Of a stretch of 64,000 nucleotides of DNA, positions 54,058 to 62,364 are shown piece by piece; the stretch's first letter is position 1; every line of letters begins with the position of its first letter. Location of the stretch: NCBI RefSeq assembly GCF_009909185.1, contig NZ_JAAAMV010000006.1, forward strand, positions 41,553-105,552. Reading direction: 5' to 3'. The position numbers and the translations under genes were made by a program. The stretch is from Paenibacillus glycinis. Lineage in GTDB: Bacteria > Bacillota > Bacilli > Paenibacillales > Paenibacillaceae. Under the pieces are notes generated by a model. That model searched no databases. It saw nothing but the letters and a program-made list of their open reading frames with translations, and was not told the origin of the DNA.

Positions 54058-54987
54058 ATGCATACCGTTTGGAAAGGAGCCATCAGCTTCGGCCTCGTGC
54101 ACGTTCCCGTCAAAATGTTCTCCGCGACCGAGGACAAGGACATCTCCATGAAGCTGATCCACCGGGTTTGCGGCAGCAACGTCTCCTACATTCGCAAATG
54201 CCCGACCTGCGAGGTCGAGGTCGAGTGGGACGACATCGTCAAAGGCTACGAATACGAGAAAGGCCGGTACGTGCTGTTCGAGAAGGACGAGCTGGAACAG
54301 CTGTCCGGCGAAGCCACGAAGACGATCAACATTTTGGACTTCGTCGCCTTGGAGGAAATCGACCCGATTTATTTTCAGAAAACCTATTACCTCTCGCCGG
54401 ATCAGGCAGGCGGCAACGCGTATAATTTGCTGCTGGAAGCGATGCGGCAGTCCGGCCGGATCGGGATCGCCAAAGTATCGATCCGCTCCAAAAGCTCGCT
54501 CGCGGCCATCCGGATCATCGACGACTGCCTGGCGATGGAGACGATTTTCTACCCGGACGAGATTCGCTCCGTGAGCCAAGTGCCGGGTCTGCCGGACTCC
54601 GTCAACGTCAACGAGAAGGAATTGATGATGGCGCGCATGCTGATCGAACAGCTGTCCACGCCGTTCGAGCCGGCGAAATACAAGGACGACTACCGCGACC
54701 GGCTCATGGATCTCATCCAGCACAAAATCGCCGGCGAGGACGTATCCGTCGCGCCGGAAGCGCAGAAGACGAACGTGCTCGACCTGATGGCCGCGCTGCA
54801 GGCCAGCCTCGAGGCCGTGAAACTTCCGCCGAACGCGCCCGGCGGCTTGGACACGAACGCGGCAGGCGGCGCCGCGCCCGGCGATGCGGCCCAGCCTGCG
54901 GCCGATGCGGCCGGAGGCAGCGAGGTCGTCGCGAAAGTGAAGACGTCGCGGCCCCGCAAATCCAAGAAGGAAGACACGGTGTCGTAG
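54058..54987 (+). CDS. ku: Non-homologous end-joining protein Ku
   Basis: 309 residues. MHTVWKGAISFGLVHVPVKMFSAT, KLIHRVCGSNVSYIRKCPTCEVEVEWDDIVKGYEYEKGRYV (with two Cys pairs) and FDELELMMARML-like YKDDYRDRLMDLIQHK mark bacterial Ku, a ring that binds DNA ends and recruits LigD. The last 70 residues are an Ala/Pro/Lys-rich tail (KTSRPRKSKKEDTVS). AAAGGAGG precedes ATG. First gene of a ku-ligase-polymerase operon, divergent from the sspH operon. Confidence 0.97.
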   Translation: MHTVWKGAISFGLVHVPVKMFSATEDKDISMKLIHRVCGSNVSYIRKCPTCEVEVEWDDIVKGYEYEKGRYVLFEKDELEQLSGEATKTINILDFVALEEIDPIYFQKTYYLSPDQAGGNAYNLLLEAMRQSGRIGIAKVSIRSKSSLAAIRIIDDCLAMETIFYPDEIRSVSQVPGLPDSVNVNEKELMMARMLIEQLSTPFEPAKYKDDYRDRLMDLIQHKIAGEDVSVAPEAQKTNVLDLMAALQASLEAVKLPPNAPGGLDTNAAGGAAPGDAAQPAADAAGGSEVVAKVKTSRPRKSKKEDTVS

Positions 54988-56256
54988 ATGGAGCAGCCAT
55001 GGCCGCAGCATTTGTCCGATGATCCATCCTCGTATCCGGCTTCGGACGGCGATTCGCCCGTCATCCCGCTTCCCTCCGAGCCGATGGCGCCGCTGTCGTC
55101 GGGCGAGCTGCCTTCCGGCAGCGACTGGGGCTATCAGCTGAAATGGGACGGCGTCCGCATGCTGGCCCGGCTGAACGGGCACGGGCAAGTGGAGTTGTTC
55201 TCGCGAAAGCTGTACTTGAAGAACGCCGTCTACCCCGAAATCGTCGCGTTGCTGGAAGCCAAAGCCGCCGAGCTCGGTCCCTGTCTGCTCGACGGCGAGG
55301 TGGTCTGGTGGGACGGCATACGGCCGAACTTCCAGCAGGTGCTGAAACGGGAGCGGTCGCGCGTGCTCGCGCGGCATGCGCTGCCCGAAGCAGGCGCGCG
55401 CCCGACAATGCCTGGCGTGCCGGGCGGCGGGGCTATAATCGGCGAGACTTCCGCTCGAAGGAATGCCGTTGTCGGGGGTTCCGCTGGCAGGACTTCCGTC
55501 GGCGAGACCGGCGAGACTTCCGTTAATAGCGAAGCCTTAACAGGCGAACAAGACATCCCCGGATCGCATGCATCCGCCGCTTCTGCGGACAAGCCAGGCA
55601 GCCCAGCTTCCCCGTCGGCCGCAGCCGAATCCCTTGCCAACGCCAAATCGTACGGCGGACTCGTGTACGTGCTGTTCGACCTGCTGGCCGACGGCGGCGG
55701 CGACCTAAGCCGGCTGCCTTACGAGGAGCGGCACGGTCGGCTGACCGCCTTGATCGGAACCGGCGATCCGCGTCTGTTCGCGACGGATCTGTTCCAAGAC
55801 GGCGAAGCGCTCTGGTCCTGGGTGGAAGCGAACCGGTGGGAAGGCGTCGTCAGCAAACGGCTGTCCAGCCCGTACCGCGAAGGCAAGAAGCACCGCGATT
55901 GGCTGAAAAAGAAGATCGAGCTCATCCTCGACGTCGACATCGTCGGGCTTAAGTGGCGAAACGGCATCGTGGCAAGCCTCGTGATGGAGCTGGAGGGCGG
56001 CTATTTGGGCAGCGTCTCGCTCGGCTTGAACGACGCGCTGCGCAGGGTCTTGGCTTCCACCTTCCGTCCGCAGCGTTCCCATCTGGCCGTGGTGGCCTGT
56101 CCGTTCCCCGGCATGCCCGAGGATCTGAAGAACGAAGACGTGCAGTGGCTGTCCTTGCCCTTCCGCTGCCGGGTGACCGGACTCGAGCTGACTTCCGCCG
56201 GCCAGCTGCGCCATCCCAAGCTGGTCACGTTCCTGCCGAAGGAGCCGCTGTCATGA
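54988..56256 (+). CDS. ligD: ATP-dependent DNA ligase (LigD ligase part) with an insertion
   Basis: 422 residues, starting at the codon after the ku stop. LKWDGVRMLARLNG at residue 51 contains the nucleotidyl lysine (motif I), then ELFSRKLYLKNAVYPEI; motif III is VYVLFDLLADGG near 226, motif IV EGVVSKRLSSPYREGKKHRDWLKKK near 290, then the OB-fold (YLGSVSLGLNDALRRVL). Residues about 132-222 are a Gly/Ser/Ala-rich insertion with repeated GETS-type units, between motifs I and III. It is the end-sealing enzyme with Ku; no polymerase domain is attached. Confidence 0.92.
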   Translation: MEQPWPQHLSDDPSSYPASDGDSPVIPLPSEPMAPLSSGELPSGSDWGYQLKWDGVRMLARLNGHGQVELFSRKLYLKNAVYPEIVALLEAKAAELGPCLLDGEVVWWDGIRPNFQQVLKRERSRVLARHALPEAGARPTMPGVPGGGAIIGETSARRNAVVGGSAGRTSVGETGETSVNSEALTGEQDIPGSHASAASADKPGSPASPSAAAESLANAKSYGGLVYVLFDLLADGGGDLSRLPYEERHGRLTALIGTGDPRLFATDLFQDGEALWSWVEANRWEGVVSKRLSSPYREGKKHRDWLKKKIELILDVDIVGLKWRNGIVASLVMELEGGYLGSVSLGLNDALRRVLASTFRPQRSHLAVVACPFPGMPEDLKNEDVQWLSLPFRCRVTGLELTSAGQLRHPKLVTFLPKEPLS

Positions 56257-57146
56257 GCCGCGCGGTCAAAGGCACGATTCTCGTGGCCGGGCAGGAGCTG
56301 ACCATCAGCAATCCGGATAAGCTGCTGTGGCCGGAGATGGGCATCACGAAAGCCGTGTTTCTCCAGCGCCTGGCAGGGCTCGCGCCTTGGCTTCTGAAGC
56401 ACTGCCAGGACCGCCTGCTGACGACGATCCGCTTCCCCGACGGGGTGAACGGCAAATCCTTTTATCAGAAGAACTGTCCGACGCCCGCGCCGGACTTCGT
56501 GGAAACGGAGCCGCAGGGCGGCATCGATTACGTCAAGCTGACCTCATTGCCGGTGCTGTTATGGCTCGGCAATTTGGCCTGCCTGGAGTACCATGCATCC
56601 TTCGACCGCGTCAGCGATCCTGCCCATCCGACGGAATGGGTGCTCGACCTCGATCCCTCGCTAGAAGAGGAGCCGCGCATCATGGAGGCGGCGCTGCTGG
56701 CCGGCGACCTGCTCCGGTCGCTCGGCATCGCATCCACGGCGAAAACCTCCGGCGCGACGGGCGTCCAGATCATCGTGCCGGTGATCCGGGACCTGACGTT
56801 CGACGAGCTGCGGCGCATCGGCGAATTCGTCGGCACCTACCTGTCGGACAAGCATCCCAAGCTGTTCACGGTGGAGCGGCTCAAGAAGCACCGGGGCGAC
56901 CTGATCTATGTCGATTATTTGCAGCATTATCAAGGCAAAACGATCATCGCGCCCTATTCCCCGCGCGCTCGCGCCGCCGCCAGCGTCTCGACGCCGCTGC
57001 ATTGGGACGAGGTGCGCCGGGACGCGGCCATCGCGGACTATCATCTGCTGAACATCGAGAAGCGGCTGCAGCGCGAAGGCGATCTGCTCGACCGCATTCC
57101 CGCCCAGTCGCTGCGGCCGATCCTGTCGTTCATCGGCAAGAGGTAG
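56253..57146 (+). CDS. LigD-type DNA repair polymerase (PolDom) as a separate protein
   Basis: 297 residues. GTILVAGQELTISNPDKLLWPEMGITK at the start, RFPDGVNGKSFYQKNCP, then the catalytic DLDP of EWVLDLDPS near residue 138 and KTSGATGVQIIVPV near 171, GKTIIAPYSPRARAAASVSTPLHWDEV near 235, the LigD polymerase (archaeo-eukaryotic primase) fold. The ATG overlaps the ligase stop (ATGA), so the two are translated together. In B. subtilis LigD the ligase and polymerase are one chain; here they are split. Confidence 0.93.
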   Translation: MSRAVKGTILVAGQELTISNPDKLLWPEMGITKAVFLQRLAGLAPWLLKHCQDRLLTTIRFPDGVNGKSFYQKNCPTPAPDFVETEPQGGIDYVKLTSLPVLLWLGNLACLEYHASFDRVSDPAHPTEWVLDLDPSLEEEPRIMEAALLAGDLLRSLGIASTAKTSGATGVQIIVPVIRDLTFDELRRIGEFVGTYLSDKHPKLFTVERLKKHRGDLIYVDYLQHYQGKTIIAPYSPRARAAASVSTPLHWDEVRRDAAIADYHLLNIEKRLQREGDLLDRIPAQSLRPILSFIGKR

Positions 57147-57169
57147 GCCTTCGGCCGTATCGACGCAGC

Positions 57170-57207
57170 AAGGCCGCCATCCTTCGCGGATGGCGGCCTT
57201 GTTTTTT
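57170..57207 (+). terminator. Terminator of the NHEJ operon
   Basis: AAGGCCGCCATCC-TTC-GCGGATGGCGGCCTT then GTTTTTTA. Confidence 0.9.
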
Positions 57208-57270
57208 ATCGCGCCGTGCTCAATCGACACGGATTCTCGTTCGACACGGATTTCGGCGCATTTCCGATCA

Positions 57271-57470
57271 ATGTGCAGTCACTAGTGCCGTACTTTGCGT
57301 CGATTCCCGCTTTTCAGGAGATGTACGGCACCAGGTGCCGTTCTTTCGGCGATGGCGCTGCATTTCCAGTCATGTACGGTACCTGGCGCCGTTCCTACGG
57401 CGATGTCGTCGCATTTCCGCCAATGTACCGTTCCGGGTATCTTCAAATCGGCGATAGCGCCGCTCCCCGT
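57271..57470 (+). repeat. Degenerate tandem repeats, period 50-51
   Basis: Units start at 57271, 57321, 57372 and 57423 with ATGTACGG/ATGTGCAG. Units 2 and 3 share ATGTACGGxACC...GGxGCCGTTC, with the palindrome GGCACC-A-GGTGCC in unit 2 and GGTACC-T-GGCGCC in unit 3; unit 1 has CACTAGTG. Read on the plus strand units 2-4 give 17-residue repeats (MYGTRCRSFGDGAAFPV, MYGTWRRSYGDVVAFPP, MYRSGY...). No ribosome site or clean gene; the long ORF through it overlaps the aldo-keto reductase gene. Confidence 0.85.
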
Positions 57471-57482
57471 ACCCAGACGGCT

Positions 57483-58421
57483 CTATTTCAAGATCTCTTC
57501 CACCCGCGCGAGCACGTCCTCGCTCAGCTGAATGCCGGACGCGTTCACGTTCTCGACGACTTGCTCCGGACGGCTGGCGCCGACGAGCGCGCTCGCGACG
57601 TTCGGCTGGCGGAGAATCCATGCCAAGGCCAACTGGCCCGTGGAAATCTCCAGCTCCGAGGCGATCTCGGACAATGCCCGCACTTTGGCCAGCTTCTCTT
57701 CCGTGATGCCTTTGCGCATCCACTCGAGCTTGTTCGCGCGGCTGTCCGCCGGGATATCCGCCACGGACGCGTATTTGCCCGTCAGCAAGCCCTGCGCGAG
57801 CGGGGAGAAGACGACTTGTCCGATGCCGTTTTTCTCGCCGTACGGGATGACTTCCTTCTCGATGTAGCGTTCGAACATATTGTAGATCGGCTGGCTGACC
57901 ACGATACGGTCCAGCAAGTACCGGTCGGCCGTCGCCAAGGCATCGGCCATCTGGGAAGCCGTCCATTCGCTCACGCCGGCGTACAGCACCTTGCCGGAGC
58001 GGATCAGGTCGTCGATCGCGCGCAGCGTCTCCGTCAGCGGCGTCGCCGGATCGTAGCGGTGGCAATAGAAAATGTCCACGTAGTCCGCGCCGAGCCGCTT
58101 CAGGCTCGCGTTGGCCTGCTCGATCACGTGCTTGCGGGACAAGCCGCGGTCGTTCGGTCCTTCGCCCATCGGCCAGAACGCTTTCGTCGCCAGGACGTAC
58201 GATTCCCGTTTATAGGCTTTCAGCGTCTCGCCAAGCAGCACTTCGGCCGCGCCTTGCTCGTACACGTTTGCCGTATCGAAGAAATTGATGCCCAGGTCGT
58301 ATGCTTTCTCGATCGCCTGCACCGCGTTCTGCTTCTCCACGTAACCGCCGTAGGTCAGCCAGCTTCCGAGACTGATCTCGCTTACCTTCACGCCGCTTCC
58401 GCCAAGTCTTCTGTATTGCAT
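57483..58421 (-). CDS. Aldo/keto reductase (beta-subunit-of-potassium-channel-like)
   Basis: 312 residues. MQYRRLGGSGVKVSEISLGSW, then the catalytic set: DTANVYEQGAAEVLLGETL (Asp-Tyr), LATKAFWP (Lys) and FYCHRYDP (His), and NADPH loops GVSEWTASQM, VFSPLAQGLLTGKY, ALVGASRPEQVVENV. It reduces aldehydes or ketones with NADPH. GGAGGG precedes ATG 58421. A divergent HxlR regulator lies 171 bases away and is a likely regulator. Confidence 0.92.
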   Translation of the reverse strand: MQYRRLGGSGVKVSEISLGSWLTYGGYVEKQNAVQAIEKAYDLGINFFDTANVYEQGAAEVLLGETLKAYKRESYVLATKAFWPMGEGPNDRGLSRKHVIEQANASLKRLGADYVDIFYCHRYDPATPLTETLRAIDDLIRSGKVLYAGVSEWTASQMADALATADRYLLDRIVVSQPIYNMFERYIEKEVIPYGEKNGIGQVVFSPLAQGLLTGKYASVADIPADSRANKLEWMRKGITEEKLAKVRALSEIASELEISTGQLALAWILRQPNVASALVGASRPEQVVENVNASGIQLSEDVLARVEEILK

Positions 58422-58554
58422 CGCAATCCCTCCAAGCTCGATTTTGTCGGTCTTTCCGGCTTGCTTCCAAACCCACAATCTATTCTAAAGCTGTTAATTT
58501 CAAATAGATAGTAGTGAAATAAATCTCATTATATTATACCGATTATATCTGCTA

Positions 58555-58565
58555 TACTTAAAGTA
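58555..58565. promoter_or_regulatory. Palindrome in the AKR-hxlR intergenic region
   Basis: TACTT-A-AAGTA, overlapping a TATACT box (58553-58558) that would serve the HxlR gene. A candidate HxlR operator in a short A+T-rich divergent region. Confidence 0.4.
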
Positions 58566-58592
58566 ACTATGATTTGGGGAGGCTTGAACACC

Positions 58593-58925
58593 ATGACCTT
58601 GAACAATTACGTTCCGAAAGAACCTGCCGTTATCGAGTGCAATATCGAGAAAACGCTGGATGTCATCGGCGGAAAATGGGCCTTTCTGGTACTCCGCGAG
58701 CTGTTTTGCGAGAAACGCCGCTTCGGCGAGCTTCAGCGTCAGATCCCCGACGTGAGCCCGCGGGCGCTGACGAGCACGCTGCGCCACTTGGAGAACCAAG
58801 GGGTGCTGGAACGGCACGTCTTCCCGACCGTTCCCGTGACGGTCGAATACTCCCTCACGCCGAAAGGCGTGGACCTGCACTGCATTTTGCACGAGATGAA
58901 GCTATGGGCCGCCAAATGGACCTGA
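58593..58925 (+). CDS. HxlR-family transcriptional regulator
   Basis: 110 residues. CNIEKTLDVIGGKWAFLVLREL with the conserved Cys near the N-terminus, FGELQRQIPDVSPRALTSTL as the recognition helix, HLENQGVLERHVFPTVPVTVEYSLTPKG as the wing. The Cys in CNIEKTL is where YodB-type members sense electrophiles. GGGGAGG precedes ATG 58593. Divergent from the aldo-keto reductase it probably controls. Confidence 0.92.
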   Translation: MTLNNYVPKEPAVIECNIEKTLDVIGGKWAFLVLRELFCEKRRFGELQRQIPDVSPRALTSTLRHLENQGVLERHVFPTVPVTVEYSLTPKGVDLHCILHEMKLWAAKWT

Positions 58926-58941
58926 ACCTACAGACTTAAAG

Positions 58942-58986
58942 AAAAAGAGCAGGCCGGACGCCGATCGTCCTTGCCTGCTCTTTTTG
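58942..58986. terminator. Bidirectional terminator
   Basis: AAAAAGAGCAGGC..GGACG and CGTCC..GCCTGCTCTTTTT. Serves the HxlR gene (+) and the HD-GYP gene (-). Confidence 0.9.
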
Positions 58987-59014
58987 TTCGCGCTAAGGCA
59001 GTGATGCGCCCTCG

Positions 59015-60031
59015 CTAAATGCCGATGATGCGCTTGATCTGCAGCTTGCGCTCGCAGGATAGGTCGACGAACTCCTCGCCGACTTTGACGAGCGGCGCTT
59101 CGCCGTCATGCGGGTTGATGTAGACGATCTCGCCGACCCGCTCGTCCGTCAAGAGACATCGCTGCCCGACGAGCTTCGTCGTGATGTTCTCGAGGAAGAC
59201 CGATACGATCGTCGGATCCAACTGCCCGAAATACCCTTCGCGCAGCTGGCGCACGACCTCGTAGAACGGCAGCGCTTTATGATAGGGGCGATCGGATGAC
59301 ATGGCATGGAAGATGTCCGCCACCGCCACGATTTTACTGAACGGGTCGATGTTGTCCGAAGTCAGCCCAAGCGGATAGCCGCCTCCGTCCTCGCGCTCGT
59401 GATGCTGGAGCGCGACCAGCGCAGCGCGGTAGCTGACGCCCTCGGTTTTCTTCAAAATCTCGTAGCCGTAGATCGCATGCTTCTTGACGAGCTCGAACTC
59501 GTCCTCCGTCAGCTTGCCGGGCTTATTGATGATCGCCTCCGGGATTTTCACCTTGCCGACGTCGTGCAGGGTCGCGGCGATCGTAAGCGCTGTCAATTCC
59601 TCTTCGCCGAAATTAAGCCATCTGCCGATCATCGTGGAGAGGACGCCGACGCCGATGTTATGCTCGTACGTATAGTCGCCCTGCGCTTTCACCGCTTCGA
59701 ACAGCTCGAATATATTCGGATGGTTCGCCACGTTTTGGACGGCCGGCACGACTTCCGCCTCAAGCTCCTTCAGCGGGACCTGTCCCGTTTCCTGAATGGC
59801 CGCGTACAACGCTTTGGCGCGTTCCACGATGCCGCCCACCGCTTCGCGCGGCGACTTGGCCGGGGCCGGTTCGGACCGCGCGGCTTCGAAGAACATGGAC
59901 AGATTGTCTATGCCGTGCTTTTCCAGTAGAATCAAATGCTCTTCGCGCAGGAGGGTGCCTGCCGGAAGAACGGTAACGCCGAAGGCATTCACCATATCAT
60001 GTTTTGCGATTTTGCCCAAGTAATGTCGCAT
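59015..60031 (-). CDS. HD-GYP domain phosphodiesterase
   Basis: 338 residues. After an N-terminal 100-residue part (GVTVLPAGTLLREEHLILLEKHGI) the HD-GYP domain shows YTYEHNIGVGVLSTMIGRWL, ATLHDVGKVKIPEAIINKPG, HAIYGYEILKKT, QHHEREDGGGYPLGL (GYP loop) and ADIFHAMSSDRPYHKAL with the metal-binding His/Asp residues. Such enzymes break down cyclic di-GMP. No membrane segment or sensor domain. GGAGG is close to ATG 60031; the longer frame to 60070 lacks one. Confidence 0.9.
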   Translation of the reverse strand: MRHYLGKIAKHDMVNAFGVTVLPAGTLLREEHLILLEKHGIDNLSMFFEAARSEPAPAKSPREAVGGIVERAKALYAAIQETGQVPLKELEAEVVPAVQNVANHPNIFELFEAVKAQGDYTYEHNIGVGVLSTMIGRWLNFGEEELTALTIAATLHDVGKVKIPEAIINKPGKLTEDEFELVKKHAIYGYEILKKTEGVSYRAALVALQHHEREDGGGYPLGLTSDNIDPFSKIVAVADIFHAMSSDRPYHKALPFYEVVRQLREGYFGQLDPTIVSVFLENITTKLVGQRCLLTDERVGEIVYINPHDGEAPLVKVGEEFVDLSCERKLQIKRIIGI

Positions 60032-60189
60032 CGTGCCTCCACCGAATTCAGACTTGTCGAATATTCCCAAGGTAAATCTTAACTGCTAGTTATACAATAC
60101 CACGACACCGCGCCTATTGTCCTATGGAATTGATTTACATATTTCGAGAGTAGGCTTAAAGTCCTTCTGTTGACGGATGATGCCCGCGC

Positions 60190-60214
60190 AAAAAGCCCCT
60201 TTCGGAAAAGGGGC
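60190..60214 (-). terminator. Terminator of the sigma factor gene
   Basis: AGCCCCTTTTCC-GAAAGGGGCT then TTTTTG on the minus strand. Confidence 0.8.
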
Positions 60215-60239
60215 TCCTGTCATGCGGCCTATGTCCGGC

Positions 60240-60821
60240 CTATAGTTCGCCCGTCATCAGCGCGGACGTCCAGCGCTCGAGCTTATACGGCAGCGGAGCG
60301 CTCTTGCGCCTAGCCGGCTTGCTCCGCGCGGGTCCGCCGGCGAGCTCGGGTCGCCCTCGCTTGCGCAGCGCGTTCTTGGAACGATGCAGCACCATTTTGA
60401 CGGCGGGCACGGTGCAGTGCAGCACGTCGGCGATGTCTTGATAGGAGTAATCGAATACCTCCGCCATCAGCAGCATTTCCGTCTCGCGTTCGGACAAATG
60501 CTCCGTCAACCACTCCAATATTCCCTGTACGGACGCATAATCGGGATCGTGATGCGGCTGCAGCAGCGCTTCCTCGATCGGCACGGTCACGCCGCGGCGC
60601 TTGCGGTGCGCGTCGATCTGCAGATTACGGGCGATTTTATAGAGCAACGAACGCGGATGGCGCAGCTTGCCCGTATCCCGATACTGTTTGAATGCCCGAA
60701 GAAGCGCCTCCTGCAGCAAATCCTCCGCCTCCCACTTCGAAGACGTCAAATAGGCGCAATACGCCCGCACATGCTTGAGATGCGGCTTCACGGATTCCTC
60801 GAACTCAGTCCACGGTTTCAT
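60240..60821 (-). CDS. Sigma-70-family ECF-type RNA polymerase sigma factor
   Basis: 193 residues. Region 2: YLTSSKWEAEDLLQEALLRAFKQYRD with the usual PRSLLYKIARNLQIDAHRKRR; region 4: HLSERETEMLLMAEVFDYSYQDIADVLHCTVPAVKMVLHRSKNALR, helix-turn-helix that reads -35 bases. The last 40 residues are Lys/Pro/Arg-rich and unlike most ECFs. No anti-sigma factor is next to it, so activity may be controlled otherwise. Confidence 0.9.
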   Translation of the reverse strand: MKPWTEFEESVKPHLKHVRAYCAYLTSSKWEAEDLLQEALLRAFKQYRDTGKLRHPRSLLYKIARNLQIDAHRKRRGVTVPIEEALLQPHHDPDYASVQGILEWLTEHLSERETEMLLMAEVFDYSYQDIADVLHCTVPAVKMVLHRSKNALRKRGRPELAGGPARSKPARRKSAPLPYKLERWTSALMTGEL

Positions 60822-60985
60822 GCTTTCGCCCCCTTGCCGATTGTCAGGTCCGGTATGATCGACTCTAGTCTAGCAGGCCATTATGAACCTCGTGTGAAAA
60901 AGCGCGGAACCGGCCTTGCTGGTCTGCGGCGCTGCAAGCGGGACGCGACTGAACGACCTCTTAGTCGCCGGAAAGACGGCAACGC

Positions 60986-61025
60986 AAAACAAACCCCGCT
61001 TCGTCCCGAGGGACAAAGCAGGGTT
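60986..61025 (-). terminator. Terminator of the copper-amine-oxidase-N protein gene
   Basis: AACCCTGCTT.GTCCC-TCG-GGGAC.AAGC.GGGTT then TGTTTTGC on the minus strand. Confidence 0.6.
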
Positions 61026-61036
61026 TGGACTGTGAA

Positions 61037-62266
61037 CTATTCTTCGATCAGCTCGCTGATCAGCTCGTTCGCGTTGGAGCCGGGCAGAACCAGCCATTTG
61101 CCGTCCTTCTTCTCCATCTCGTAGACCGCGACGGAGCGGAACGCGACATTGTCCTCTTCCGTGCCGTCTTTGGCATTGAGATCGTAGCGGAATTCCGCCA
61201 GCACGGTCGCGCTGTCCCCGTCCAATTCGACGACGGCCGTGCGGACAAGCGCCGCTTTGAGGGTCATATCCTTGTTATCGACCCAATCCTTCGTATCGCT
61301 GACATCGTCGTCGTAGCCGTCGGCATCCGGCACGAGCGTTGCTTTGTACGCCTCGATATCTTGTGCGTTCAGGGCCGCTGCCTGCGCGCTCACGAGCGCG
61401 TTCAAGGCCGTCTTGTCCGCGTCGGGAGCCTGGATTTCCTGCGCCCATACGCTGTCCTCGTCAAGCACGGCATCGGTGTCTACCTCTTGGAGATAGATAG
61501 CCCATTTGCCGTTGGCTTCCCTGTGCAGGGTGTAATAGATCTCGTACTCCTTGTCCGGGAAGAATCCGGTGCCGCTGACGCGGGTCGTATCCTCCACCGT
61601 ATACACGACCGCTTCCGATGACGAGTAGGAATCCAAGGTCATCTCCACGTAGTCGGTTTTGGTGTGGAATTTGGCAAATTGATCGTGAACGATCTCGCTT
61701 ACGGAATCCTTCATCGGGGACTGGGAGTGGAACAGCGCCACGTAGGCGTCCGCATCCTGCTTGTCCTCGGCGGCCGCCAGGCTGTTCAGCACGGCGAACA
61801 CTTCCGCTTGCTGCGCGGGCGTAGCGCCCTTGTCGTCGATCGAGACGATCTTCTTGGCGCCGTCCCATGCGACGTTCTTATCGGACAGCGTCGCGATGAA
61901 ACGAACGCCGACCATCGTGCGGCCGTTCAACAGCTTCATCTCGCCGTTGACCGGAACCTTCGTTCCGTCCACGAGCGCGGTCGTGCCCGTCGGCGTCATC
62001 TGGATGCTGCGGCTATCCGATTTTGCCTTGATCGTCTTGGTCGCGGCGTCGTAATCGATCGCGTACCCGAGCTTCGCGAAGAGCGTGCGGAATTCGACGT
62101 ACGTCTTGCCGTTCAGCAGCACGGGCGGCGCCGGGAAGATGACCCATTCCCCGTTGAGCTTCACTTTGATGTCCGCGGCCGCGTTCGTGCTCGCCGCGGA
62201 AGCCGTGCCCGCGAACGACGCCAACACGACCATCAGCGTCAATGCCAATCCTATCCAACGTTTCAT
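61037..62266 (-). CDS. Secreted copper-amine-oxidase-N-like domain protein with NTF2-like repeats
   Basis: 409 residues. Signal peptide MKRWIGLALTLMVVLASFAGTASA. Residues 30-145 are the domain named from copper amine oxidases: VKLNGEWVIFPAPPVLLNGKTYVEFR, TIKAKSDSRSIQMTPTGTTA, VNGEMKLLNGRTMVGVRFIA, a putative wall-binding module common in Paenibacillus. Two SnoaL/NTF2-like regions follow (VFAVLNSLAAAEDKQDADAYVALF and ALNALVSAQAAALNAQDIEAYKATL). Secreted or wall-bound, function unknown. Confidence 0.8.
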   Translation of the reverse strand: MKRWIGLALTLMVVLASFAGTASAASTNAAADIKVKLNGEWVIFPAPPVLLNGKTYVEFRTLFAKLGYAIDYDAATKTIKAKSDSRSIQMTPTGTTALVDGTKVPVNGEMKLLNGRTMVGVRFIATLSDKNVAWDGAKKIVSIDDKGATPAQQAEVFAVLNSLAAAEDKQDADAYVALFHSQSPMKDSVSEIVHDQFAKFHTKTDYVEMTLDSYSSSEAVVYTVEDTTRVSGTGFFPDKEYEIYYTLHREANGKWAIYLQEVDTDAVLDEDSVWAQEIQAPDADKTALNALVSAQAAALNAQDIEAYKATLVPDADGYDDDVSDTKDWVDNKDMTLKAALVRTAVVELDGDSATVLAEFRYDLNAKDGTEEDNVAFRSVAVYEMEKKDGKWLVLPGSNANELISELIEE

Positions 62267-62364
62267 GTTAAACCTCTCTCTCGTCTAATAAAAAATAATA
62301 GCTTGCCATCTACATGGTATCCGATTGGTAGGATATTCTCAATACTCCAATAGATTCAAGTCCC

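Noticed and set aside
57216..58511. 431-residue plus frame
   Set aside because: Its second part is the antisense of the aldo-keto reductase; its first part is the repeat region.
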